Shown here: positions 6,132 to 12,781 of the stretch, piece by piece
Position numbering within the stretch: the stretch's first letter is position 1
Layout of the letters: each line of letters opens with the position of its first letter
DNA from: Pseudomonadota bacterium
GTDB taxonomy: Bacteria > Pseudomonadota > Gammaproteobacteria > Halothiobacillales > Halothiobacillaceae
Direction: 5' to 3'
DNA: 14,397 nt
Assembly: GCA_021795795.1 (NCBI GenBank)
Contig: JAJYPA010000170.1
Span: forward strand, 1 to 14,397
Notes under the pieces: generated by a model
The model's input: the letters and a program-made list of their open reading frames with translations, nothing else
Told to the model about the DNA's origin: nothing
The model's database searches: none
Program-made: the position numbers and the translations under genes

Positions 6132-9100
6132 ATGGCACAAGGTGCTGAAGGCTCTTACCGAGAGCAAGTCCAGGAGCTCTGGGAAACGATTCAGGCAAGC
6201 CCGGGGGCGAAGCGGGGGAGTCGTCTGTTCCATGAGTCGGAGGTCCAACGCTACCGCGCTTGGCTCAGCCGTGAGACGGCCACGGCAGATTCCCTGAGCA
6301 GATCAGGAAGAAAGCTTCCGTATCGGTTTTTTTTGCGCTGTTTGCAGGGAGACGAACCCCCAGAATCCGTGGGTGACAATAGCCGAGAATCTCTGACGCA
6401 GCAGCTTCACGACCGGGTGTTGCTATTGTTTGCGCCGGAGGAGGAGGGCAACGCTGCGGCGGCCGTAAAGAATCGCCAGGAAAAAGTATTGAAATCGCGC
6501 CTGCGCGGTCAGGCGAAGTTCCTCCAGTTCCTGAATTTGCTGATTCGGTTGGGAAATGCCCAAAAACTGTGGCAGTGGTGCCCTCCCTCCGTGCCCAGAT
6601 TACTGGATCGAGAGTCAACCCCCTTCACGCCGGACGGATTGGAAGGGTATCGGTACGTGCAGGCGGCCAAAAGCTTGCTCTGGGAGGATTTTCGAAAGGG
6701 AACGAGGCCGGATGAACTGGTCGCCGAAGGGCGCATTTTGCTGAGTGCCTTGCTCTTCGGCGGCCTCGGCGAAATGGCCGCGTTACGCGAGCTGCAAAAA
6801 AAACTGCGCGGTGGGGCTGTGCTACAATATTTTCCAAAACCTGGCTGGAGTTTTCTGGATCTCGAAATCCCCATGGGCCGGGGCGGCAAACGACTACGTC
6901 GGTGGTTTCCAGACCCCTTGTCGGAAATTCTCTTCTTGCATCATAACCCCAGCCCAAAACTACTGGAGGAAAGTGAAAAGGCGGAGGTCCTGCGCGCAAT
7001 TGATGCCTATCTTCACATCCTCCCTAAGTTGTATGGAAAGTACATCCGTGTCCGAAAATTGATCACCGCTATCCCACAATCGCTGCTTGTGGACCTTCCC
7101 CAGTTCTTGGCGGCCTACGGCGCTGGCTCCTTGACTGCCCACGCCGTCCGGCCTGAGCGTTGGTGGCGTCTGCACGGCTATGAGTGGGGCAGCAAAGACG
7201 GAGAGGGAAAATCCCCGGGTACAGACGCTGAAGAAGAGGCTCTATCCGCAGAGAATACGCAGGATGCGCGGACAGGAACGATTGCCGATGTCCAGGAGGC
7301 GATTCAAACCGTACCGTGGATACAGTCCCTGCGAAAGATTCTGGGCAACCAGAATCGCTTATTGGCGTTGCGGGAACTTGGAGCAACGCCAATGGATGCC
7401 AGATCAGATAGCTTGGGTCGGCTTTTTTATGGTTGGGCGGAGCACCTCCTGAAGCATGGGTCTGCCTATCGCCACCGGTTGGCGATGCGCACCATCCGGC
7501 GGTACGTCAGTCGTCTTGCGGCATTGATGGCGCAACTCCTGGAAAAACCCGCAGACATCAAGATGTTCGGAGACCCGTCTTGGCGACAGATCTATGAAGA
7601 CCTTCTGGATTTGGTGGAAACGGAACATCAACGAGCGTTTCTCGTGCGAGCCATCCGGGAGTGGCATCAGTACCTCGTCGAGAGATACCTCGCAAGTCCC
7701 ATTTCCGATCAGGAATTAGGAGGCTTCGCCATTGATGTCGTGCCCGATGCACGCATCATTAGCGAAGCGGAGTTTGCGCAAGTCAAATGGATGATTGCGC
7801 AGGGGCGGCATAGGGTCTACCATGCCCAGCTTCCGACGGTGCTCACCCTTATTTCGATCTTGGGATATCGTTGTGGATTGCGCCGCATGGAAGTTCTGCG
7901 GTTGCGCCTAATGGATTGCCACCTATTTGGCAGGGCCATGTTGCTCATTCGCCCTTTTGCGGAACGCTCCCTCAAGAGTCGGAATGCGACGCGGGCGATT
8001 CCCCTCTATGTCCTGCTGGAACCCGACGAGTTGCAGCTGCTCTCAGAATGGGTGCAGATTCGAGAGCAGTCGGGTGCTCAGGACGAAAGTTATCTTTTTG
8101 TGCTGGCGGAAATTGGTCACGATCCGATCTCCCAGGAAATGGCGATGTCGCGTGTTCATGAAGCCATGCGCCAGGCGACGGGTGATGAGCGGATCCACTT
8201 CCATCACTTGCGCCATAGCTTTGCGAATCAACTCCTCTGGCGGCTGTCCTTGTCGCAGATCGCCCCGGAGGTGCTGCCTCATGACTTGCGCGACGAACAA
8301 CAGGCTGCCAGGCAATTTGCGGCGCGACTCCTGGGAACCGGGCAGCAGACCCGAAAGCATCTCTATGCTCTGACGAGCCTGTTGGGACACTCGACGCCGG
8401 AGATTACCCTGAACCACTACGTCCACAACCTGGATCTGCTGCTCGCCCTGCACTTGCGGAAGCAGATTCCCAGGGGAATCGGGCGGGATTGGCAGGGATT
8501 TCTCTCGGATATTCACCAGGCGACGATCTATCGGGCACTGGCCAAAGGGATGGATGGCCCGTTGGACCTCGTGCGCAAGCAGCGCAAGGATCGGCTTCGG
8601 ATTCCGCGTGACATCGAGGAGGTCAAAGAGGGGCCGAGACCAAGGCAGACCGTTGAGGAGGGCGATCTAGAAAGTCGTATGGAAGAGGCCTGGCGGATGC
8701 TTTTGCAGGGGATGGTGCTGCAAAAAGAGAACAAGGGGGGAGAGGATGTGTGGGAACGCTTGGCACAGGAAAGTAACTTCTCGGGGGGGCAGATGCGGGC
8801 GATGGCGGCCAAGGCAGAGGAAATATTCGAGCTGAAGGGTCACAGAGGGCAGCGGCATCGTCCCTTTGAACTGTCGACAGTGGGGGGGCGGATGCAGATC
8901 GATCTGCCCCCCAAGATCTCCCGCCGGGTCGATCGCGAAATCTATCTGCATCTGCTGCCAAGCTTTTGGCAAAGCATTCAGCAGGATGCTGGCAGCGTGA
9001 GTTGGGTTTTGGATAGCTACCTGCAACAGGCGTGGCGGGATTGTCCGGGCTATTATCTCGCCAAGTCGGTGGAAACGCCGGAAGACGTCCAGGCGTTTCG

Positions 9101-9416
9101 GGACCTACTCTTCGACTGGGGGATTAAGCCCGGGCAAATCGCGTATGTCAGTTATGATCCGGCAGAGCGGTCGTTTTGGCGCCAGCGCTGGCGAAAGGCG
9201 TTGGGCTTGCATAAGAGAATCTCCATAGATATTAGGCAGCTACCAGACCCAGACTCCGCAAGGCCATGGCTTCACATCTATCCCCGGTTCCCTCGCGGGA
9301 AGAGGGGATATCTCTCGGCGTCGCCTGGGTTCAGCTACCTGTTGATCATGGGTGCTATCGTGCTGCGAGGAGCGCTATGGTTACAGACGGATAGCCATTC
9401 GACGAGCTACAGCTAA
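6132..9416 (+). CDS. Giant tyrosine recombinase B with complete catalytic motif
   Basis: A 1094-aa protein. A typical catalytic domain occupies about residues 540-775: R584 and E587 (YRCGLRRMEVLRLRL), K615, H691-x-x-R694 (HHLRHS), H753 (LLGHSTPEITLNHY) and nucleophile Y763, ten residues after H753 as usual. It is therefore expected to cut and join DNA. Residues 425-525 look like the core-binding SAM-like domain. The N-terminal 400 residues are unusual; LLSALLFGGLGEMAALREL (203-221), followed by strands around 228-265, could be a second, decayed recombinase fold. The last 310 residues are also unassigned, with an acidic/basic linker at 810-860. ATG 6132 follows protein A by 6 bases. Similar-size partners and tight coupling suggest A and B act together. 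Confidence 0.88.
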   Translation: MAQGAEGSYREQVQELWETIQASPGAKRGSRLFHESEVQRYRAWLSRETATADSLSRSGRKLPYRFFLRCLQGDEPPESVGDNSRESLTQQLHDRVLLLFAPEEEGNAAAAVKNRQEKVLKSRLRGQAKFLQFLNLLIRLGNAQKLWQWCPPSVPRLLDRESTPFTPDGLEGYRYVQAAKSLLWEDFRKGTRPDELVAEGRILLSALLFGGLGEMAALRELQKKLRGGAVLQYFPKPGWSFLDLEIPMGRGGKRLRRWFPDPLSEILFLHHNPSPKLLEESEKAEVLRAIDAYLHILPKLYGKYIRVRKLITAIPQSLLVDLPQFLAAYGAGSLTAHAVRPERWWRLHGYEWGSKDGEGKSPGTDAEEEALSAENTQDARTGTIADVQEAIQTVPWIQSLRKILGNQNRLLALRELGATPMDARSDSLGRLFYGWAEHLLKHGSAYRHRLAMRTIRRYVSRLAALMAQLLEKPADIKMFGDPSWRQIYEDLLDLVETEHQRAFLVRAIREWHQYLVERYLASPISDQELGGFAIDVVPDARIISEAEFAQVKWMIAQGRHRVYHAQLPTVLTLISILGYRCGLRRMEVLRLRLMDCHLFGRAMLLIRPFAERSLKSRNATRAIPLYVLLEPDELQLLSEWVQIREQSGAQDESYLFVLAEIGHDPISQEMAMSRVHEAMRQATGDERIHFHHLRHSFANQLLWRLSLSQIAPEVLPHDLRDEQQAARQFAARLLGTGQQTRKHLYALTSLLGHSTPEITLNHYVHNLDLLLALHLRKQIPRGIGRDWQGFLSDIHQATIYRALAKGMDGPLDLVRKQRKDRLRIPRDIEEVKEGPRPRQTVEEGDLESRMEEAWRMLLQGMVLQKENKGGEDVWERLAQESNFSGGQMRAMAAKAEEIFELKGHRGQRHRPFELSTVGGRMQIDLPPKISRRVDREIYLHLLPSFWQSIQQDAGSVSWVLDSYLQQAWRDCPGYYLAKSVETPEDVQAFRDLLFDWGIKPGQIAYVSYDPAERSFWRQRWRKALGLHKRISIDIRQLPDPDSARPWLHIYPRFPRGKRGYLSASPGFSYLLIMGAIVLRGALWLQTDSHSTSYS

Positions 9417-9560
9417 TCAGGACCGGGCCCATATCGCCTCAAGTATGGACAGGAAGCCGAGGTCTGAAATAGACTGAAAGCGGACGTTCGTATCTTTTGT
9501 GAAATTGCTGGCAGATATTTATTACTGCGATAGATTACAATAAGCATGAAGATCATGACC
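9417..9560. other. Gene-free stretch after the integrase operon
   Basis: About 140 bases, AT-richer towards the right, between the end of the giant recombinase B gene and the minus-strand small lipoprotein. I see no gene and no convincing hairpin-plus-T terminator. There is a small inverted repeat, CATGA-AGA-TCATG (9545-9557). No copy of the tRNA 3' end is present. Confidence 0.5.
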
Positions 9561-9728
9561 CTATTTCCCTACATTTAATGATGGTCGATCTTTTTTCGGC
9601 AGATTATAATAGGCCACTGTTCCCGCACCATTGAGTGCGATGAGGGCCAGACATCCGGATAGCGGTATAAGCAGTATAACAAGGATGAGTAACCGAAGTA
9701 CTCGACGTGAAGTGAGAGCCCTAATCAT
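9561..9728 (-). CDS. Small lipoprotein (55 aa)
   Basis: A short minus-strand frame reads MIRALTSRRVLRLL followed by a hydrophobic run, with a lipobox LSGC at residues 23-26. The mature part begins CLALIALNGAGTVAYYNLPKK and ends KDRPSLNVGK before TAG. Basic n-region, hydrophobic h-region and lipobox are in the right order, which is unlikely by chance in a frame this short. The mature sequence (GAGTVAYY) recalls small DUF3568-like lipoproteins. An in-frame ATG at 9737 would add three residues (MLW). The ribosome binding site is weak (ACGAG). It would be anchored to the inner or outer membrane; its role is unknown. Confidence 0.6.
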   Translation of the reverse strand: MIRALTSRRVLRLLILVILLIPLSGCLALIALNGAGTVAYYNLPKKDRPSLNVGK

Positions 9729-9827
9729 CCACAGCATCTCGTAACTGTAGACGTTTGGCTACAGGCTGATGCGGACAATTGCGTTGCAATTTTGCTTTTC
9801 ATCCGAATATTCGTGCTCTATCTATTT

Positions 9828-9844
9828 AGGCATGAAACATGCCT
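9828..9844 (+). promoter_or_regulatory. Perfect 7-bp inverted repeat upstream of the glycine-zipper lipoprotein
   Basis: AGGCATG (9828-9834) and CATGCCT (9838-9844) flank AAA. The repeat lies about 37 bases before the lipoprotein start and lacks a T-run, so an operator or a hairpin in the leader is more likely than a terminator. A second shorter palindrome, AATTGC-GTT-GCAATT, lies about 40 bases further upstream, so this leader may be regulated. I see no convincing -10/-35 pair. Confidence 0.4.
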
Positions 9845-9880
9845 TCATAAAACGTGCTTCTGTGCTTAGGAGGATACACC

Positions 9881-10168
9881 ATGTTTTCGTTCACAAAAAC
9901 TGGAAATCAAATACAGGCCCATTCTCCCGCCCATCCAATCAACTTTAGCGGGCGCCAGCTTTTGCTCATTCCGCTTTGCCTGGTTTGTCTTGGAGGCTGC
10001 GCGAATATGACGCCTACCCAGCAGTCGGCTTTGAGCGGTGGCGCAATTGGTGCCGCCGGTGGGGCGGTGATGGGCACAGTGGTTGGGGGGAGCCCTGCCG
10101 TTGGTGCAGCCGTGGGCGGCGCGGTAGGAGCCGCTTCCGGGGCGTTGTTGTCGCAGAACGGGCAATAA
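9881..10168 (+). CDS. Glycine-zipper lipoprotein
   Basis: A 95-aa exported lipoprotein. ATG 9881 follows a strong TAGGAGG site. After a rather long 26-residue n-region comes a hydrophobic stretch (LLLIPLCLVCLGGC) with lipobox LGGC at 37-40. The mature part is a glycine zipper: GGAIGAAGGAVMGTVVGG and AVGAAVGGAVGAASGALL (about 53-90). Such Gly/Ala zippers pack helices in or on membranes, as in the Rickettsia 17-kDa and YMGG-like families. It starts an apparent three-gene run with the next two genes; its stop is one base before the following ATG. Confidence 0.85.
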   Translation: MFSFTKTGNQIQAHSPAHPINFSGRQLLLIPLCLVCLGGCANMTPTQQSALSGGAIGAAGGAVMGTVVGGSPAVGAAVGGAVGAASGALLSQNGQ

Positions 10169-10169
10169 A

Positions 10170-10613
10170 ATGAATGGTCAGACGCTGGAGAATATGGACT
10201 TGGTGACCCAAGTGCCGGGTTCCTTATCAGACATCGAAGGTCGGGTATTTACAGAGATGAGCTGTTTGGGAGCCAATCTGCTCCACGTTTATGAGCCACC
10301 CCGTGATGTTTTCGAGAGTGATGCTGAGCCAGTGATGGGCGCACGTGTAATGTTCTGGGACTTCCCTGGGCTTTCCCAGGCCTTCTTTCGCAAATCGCGT
10401 GCGTTGGCTTTGTTCCTTCCGGTGCGCTGGGTTTTGCGAGAGGAGCCCTTGGGAATATGGTTACATACCACGATACCCAAGGTGCCGAAAGATGCTGCCG
10501 CAGGTCGAGTTACGGACGCGATTCTTCTGAAGCTTGCGGAGAATCTGCAAACAGCTTTTAGTCGTATCTGCGAGGAGCGGTATCCTGCTATACCTTCTCG
10601 TTTTTGCGATTGA
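10170..10613 (+). CDS. Unrecognised 147-aa protein
   Basis: I do not recognise this protein. It has mixed alpha/beta character, no signal peptide and no transmembrane run. The core has aromatic strands (GARVMFWDFPGL, LALFLPVRWVLREEPLGIWLHTTIPK), then an amphipathic helix (VTDAILLKLAENLQTAFSRICEE). ATG 10170 lies one base after the lipoprotein stop. ATG 10194 (MDLVTQ) has a better ribosome binding site (GGAGAAT) and may be the true start, which would shorten the protein by eight residues. It overlaps or abuts the transglycosylase gene start, so it may belong to the same envelope-related transcription unit. Function unknown. Confidence 0.75.
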   Translation: MNGQTLENMDLVTQVPGSLSDIEGRVFTEMSCLGANLLHVYEPPRDVFESDAEPVMGARVMFWDFPGLSQAFFRKSRALALFLPVRWVLREEPLGIWLHTTIPKVPKDAAAGRVTDAILLKLAENLQTAFSRICEERYPAIPSRFCD

Positions 10614-10618
10614 CTTCC

Positions 10619-11221
10619 ATGTCCTTGATAATGTGTGGCAGACCTTGGCAGCGAGGTCGGTGGATCCAAGGGTTGGTGCTGGTCCCTTTCTGCTTCCTTT
10701 TTCCCCAATCCCTGCAGTATGACCTGCCCAGAGTCCCTATCGGATTGCAGTGGGAGGCAATGATCTCTGCCCAGAACCGAGATTGGCACCGCTTGGCAGG
10801 GCCCTTTGTCAGGCCTGTGGAGATGGCTTCCAGAGAGACTGGGATTCCACCGATGTTGCTCGCTGCTGTGGTCTTTGTGGAGAGTCGGGGCCAAGCGAGA
10901 GCTATCAGCTCTGCCGGGGCCATTGGCCCCATGCAGCTGATGCCGACTACGGCAATGAGGGTCTTGCATGTGAATCCTTGGCAGATCCAGCAAAACATTC
11001 TAGGTGGGGCGGTGTTCTTGCAAGACCTCCTCAAACGGTTTCACGGAAACCTGACGTTGGCCTTGGAGGCGTACAATGCCGGTCCAACCAGGGTGGCCTC
11101 GGGAGAACCGCTTCCCCCGTCTGCTGTCGCCTACGCCAAAACTGTTGAGGCGCTCTTGCAGTGGGCCAAGGCGGGAACCCAGGCAGCACCACTGCAAAGC
11201 CGCGCCACTACTCAGTTGTAA
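10619..11221 (+). CDS. Lytic transglycosylase (SLT/GH23 domain)
   Basis: A 200-aa peptidoglycan-cleaving enzyme. Numbered from ATG 10619, the catalytic Glu is E88 in VVFVESRGQ. It is followed by the GH23 motifs GAIGPMQLMPTTA (100-112) and ALEAYNAGPTRV (148-159). An N-terminal hydrophobic segment (WIQGLVLVPFCFLF, 15-28) acts as a signal peptide or anchor, so the enzyme works in the periplasm. The start is uncertain: TTG 10604, ATG 10619 and ATG 10631 are all possible and none has a good ribosome binding site, so coupling to the upstream gene ending at 10613 is likely. Small solo SLT proteins of this kind often serve secretion or pilus assembly, but no such genes are visible here. Confidence 0.9.
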   Translation: MSLIMCGRPWQRGRWIQGLVLVPFCFLFPQSLQYDLPRVPIGLQWEAMISAQNRDWHRLAGPFVRPVEMASRETGIPPMLLAAVVFVESRGQARAISSAGAIGPMQLMPTTAMRVLHVNPWQIQQNILGGAVFLQDLLKRFHGNLTLALEAYNAGPTRVASGEPLPPSAVAYAKTVEALLQWAKAGTQAAPLQSRATTQL

Positions 11222-11442
11222 TATCCGGGGGGTGGAGGTGGCGGCGGTCCCGGTGGCGGGGGAGGTGGTGCTCCCGGCCCTGGCGGCGGTGGTGGGGGTG
11301 GCCCATAGAACCCCCCTGGTCCTGGAGGCGGCGGTGAGACTTCGGCGTAGCAGCCCGCGAGTCCCAAGCTCAATCCTAAGAGCGTCAGCCAACCGGCTAG
11401 TCTTACTCCCTTCACCTTGCGCTTACTCCAATCGATATCCAT
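11212..11442 (-). CDS. Proline-rich small lipoprotein
   Basis: A 76-aa lipoprotein with ATG at 11442 behind a strong AAAGGAG site. After a basic n-region (SKRKVKGVR) come a hydrophobic run and the lipobox LAGC (28-31). The mature part is almost wholly proline and glycine (PPPPGPGGFYGPPPPPPPGPG..., ending PPPPGYYN). It was probably an extended, wall-spanning or surface-exposed spacer. It lies 12 bases after the upstream minus-strand gene in the same direction, so the two form an operon. Its last 10 bases overlap the convergent transglycosylase gene. Low-complexity sequence limits family assignment. Confidence 0.8.
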   Translation of the reverse strand: MDIDWSKRKVKGVRLAGWLTLLGLSLGLAGCYAEVSPPPPGPGGFYGPPPPPPPGPGAPPPPPPGPPPPPPPGYYN

Positions 11443-11454
11443 TCGCGTTCTCCT

Positions 11455-11796
11455 TTAGTAACCGTAGATGGAGCGATCATACTTCCGTTGTGCCTTGTAC
11501 ATTCTCTTGTAGTATTTGCGTCGCGCTTTCCAATAGCGATGCTCCGCCTTTCGCTGACGCTTTTCCCAGTGCCGCTCCCAGTGTGCCTCTTTTCGGTAAG
11601 CCCGCCAGGAATATGCGGGACTGTAGCCATCGGTATACAGGTCTTCTCCAAGAGGTTGCCCCCAAGCGGCAGGGGACACGTTCAAAGCGAAGGTGAGCGT
11701 ATCGGCCCGTGCAGTACCGAAACCCATGGCCGAACAGCCCAAAGAAACCAATACGATCCCTAACGATAGAATTCGGTTACAACGTCTTCTCTGCAT
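11455..11796 (-). CDS. Exported basic, aromatic-rich protein
   Basis: A 113-aa protein. I chose ATG 11796 because GGAG lies about eight bases upstream; the longer frame to 11829 would need a TTG start. Residues 1-31 form a signal peptide (QRRRCNRILSLGIVLVSLG..., cleavage after ARA). The mature N-terminus ADTLTFALNVS resembles that of the plus-strand Pro-rich protein at 12782 (ADPLNFSLDLG). The C-terminal half (65-113) is highly basic and rich in W/Y/H, reading as a charged helix (EAHWERHWEKRQRKAEHRYW...). It could bind polyanions such as lipopolysaccharide or nucleic acid in the periplasm, but this is inference. No known family recognised. Confidence 0.8.
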   Translation of the reverse strand: MQRRRCNRILSLGIVLVSLGCSAMGFGTARADTLTFALNVSPAAWGQPLGEDLYTDGYSPAYSWRAYRKEAHWERHWEKRQRKAEHRYWKARRKYYKRMYKAQRKYDRSIYGY

Positions 11797-12077
11797 CACT
11801 TGTCTCCGATCGTCCCGCTGGGTACCCAAGCAGGAAAGATGCCAACCAGAAGAAACCCTGCTGCAATCGTAGAGAATTCGCTGATTCCCACCGATTAAGA
11901 TACCCCCTGTCCAAGCTTCCCAACCCCACAGTCGTCTCCGTCAGGCGACAATTCTGGAGGAAACTGCGGGAGGTTTGCGAGGGTCCTACCAGTAATTCTC
12001 GAAGAACATGGCAGTTTTTGTCGCTGGCACGAGGATTGCTGCTCTGTCTCGCAAGTCGCAAGATCAGGAGTGATCCC
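11797..12077. promoter_or_regulatory. Divergent intergenic region between two envelope genes
   Basis: About 280 bases separate the minus-strand exported-protein gene from the plus-strand beta-barrel gene. Promoters for both must lie here if they are expressed, but I see no -35/-10 pair good enough to name. I see no repeat or small gene either. The open plus-strand frame through it is not a convincing gene. Confidence 0.35.
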
Positions 12078-12752
12078 ATGAAAAAAAATCGATTGTTCGT
12101 TTTGCTGCTGGGCACGACTCTGCTCGCTGCTACCGTAACGGCAGATGCTTCGATTTATTCGGCCATGAATCAGGCGGATGTATCCGGCAATGTCCAGGGC
12201 ACAACCAACCAGTATGGTAACACCGCAGGCGGCCTAGGCGTGCGCGGGAGCCTGTTTAGCAACGGGCTCTTTGGCACCGCCAAGTATCGTCATCAATTCG
12301 GACCCGTTTACCAGGGGTACACGGGCGGCGATAGCAATACCTTTGGACTGAAGGTCGGTTACCTCTTCGCTGCCACCCCTTTCGTTGCGGTAGGCCCCTA
12401 TCTGGGATACGAGTACAACCGATTTTCGGAAAATGACGCCTATCTGCATTCTCAAGCATCCCAGAGCCTGGATAATCTTGGTGGCGGCCTGTATGCAGCA
12501 GCTTCCTTGCCTTTCGCGAACGTAACTGGGTACCTGGGATATCTCGGAGGAGTATCGGAAACCAATCATGTCACTGGTTTCCCCCCGGTACAGTACAACC
12601 GATCCTCGAATCTGCTGCAGATGGGGGTCAATGTTTACTACCCATTGGTGGCCAACCTGGATTTCTTTGTGGGCCTGCACGATGATGACTTTACCCAAAC
12701 CGGTGCCCCCAACCTGCTACGCGGTGACGTCGGTCTTGGCGCTTCCTTTTAA
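12078..12752 (+). CDS. Small outer-membrane beta-barrel protein
   Basis: A 224-aa protein. ATG 12078 follows CAGGAG; the open frame reaches further back, but that part overlaps the minus-strand gene and looks non-coding. Signal peptide 1-24 (KKNRLFVLLLGTTLLAATV, cleavage after ADA). The mature protein alternates short aromatic strands with Gly/Asn turns (GTAKYRHQFGPVYQGY, FGLKVGYLFA, VAVGPYLGYEYNRF, MGVNVYYPLVANLDFFVGLH) and ends in Phe (GLGASF), the signal recognised by the Bam machinery. Probably an eight-stranded barrel of the YfaZ/OmpW-like size class. The divergent minus-strand pair and the Pro-rich gene downstream make an envelope cluster. Confidence 0.85.
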   Translation: MKKNRLFVLLLGTTLLAATVTADASIYSAMNQADVSGNVQGTTNQYGNTAGGLGVRGSLFSNGLFGTAKYRHQFGPVYQGYTGGDSNTFGLKVGYLFAATPFVAVGPYLGYEYNRFSENDAYLHSQASQSLDNLGGGLYAAASLPFANVTGYLGYLGGVSETNHVTGFPPVQYNRSSNLLQMGVNVYYPLVANLDFFVGLHDDDFTQTGAPNLLRGDVGLGASF

Positions 12753-12781
12753 GCATTCCTACCCAGAATAAGGAGTCTTCC

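Larger units (their letters stand above)
127..9416 (+). mobile_element. tRNA-Arg-associated integrative element, left end to last operon gene
   Basis: Directly 3' of an intact tRNA lie tandem repeats, a repressor, an excisionase-like gene and a DUF3596-type tyrosine integrase. These are followed without a break by four more coupled genes, including two giant recombinase-like proteins. This is the layout of an integrative island. The left boundary is inferred to lie in the tRNA 3' half. The right boundary is not seen: I found no repeat of the tRNA 3' end in the window, so the end given is simply the end of the operon. No conjugation genes are evident, apart from a resemblance of the HD protein to the HD part of TraI_2/MobH proteins. 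Confidence 0.7.

Noticed and set aside
9453..9464. GAAGCCGA followed by GGTC, similar to part of the tRNA anticodon arm (86-98), as a right attachment site
   Set aside because: The match is about 12 bases with a one-base gap, covers the anticodon arm rather than the 3' end, and does not extend. Chance is likely.
11709..12077. Long N-terminal extension of the beta-barrel frame
   Set aside because: It overlaps the minus-strand exported gene, has no protein-like character, and a signal peptide with a ribosome binding site starts at 12078.
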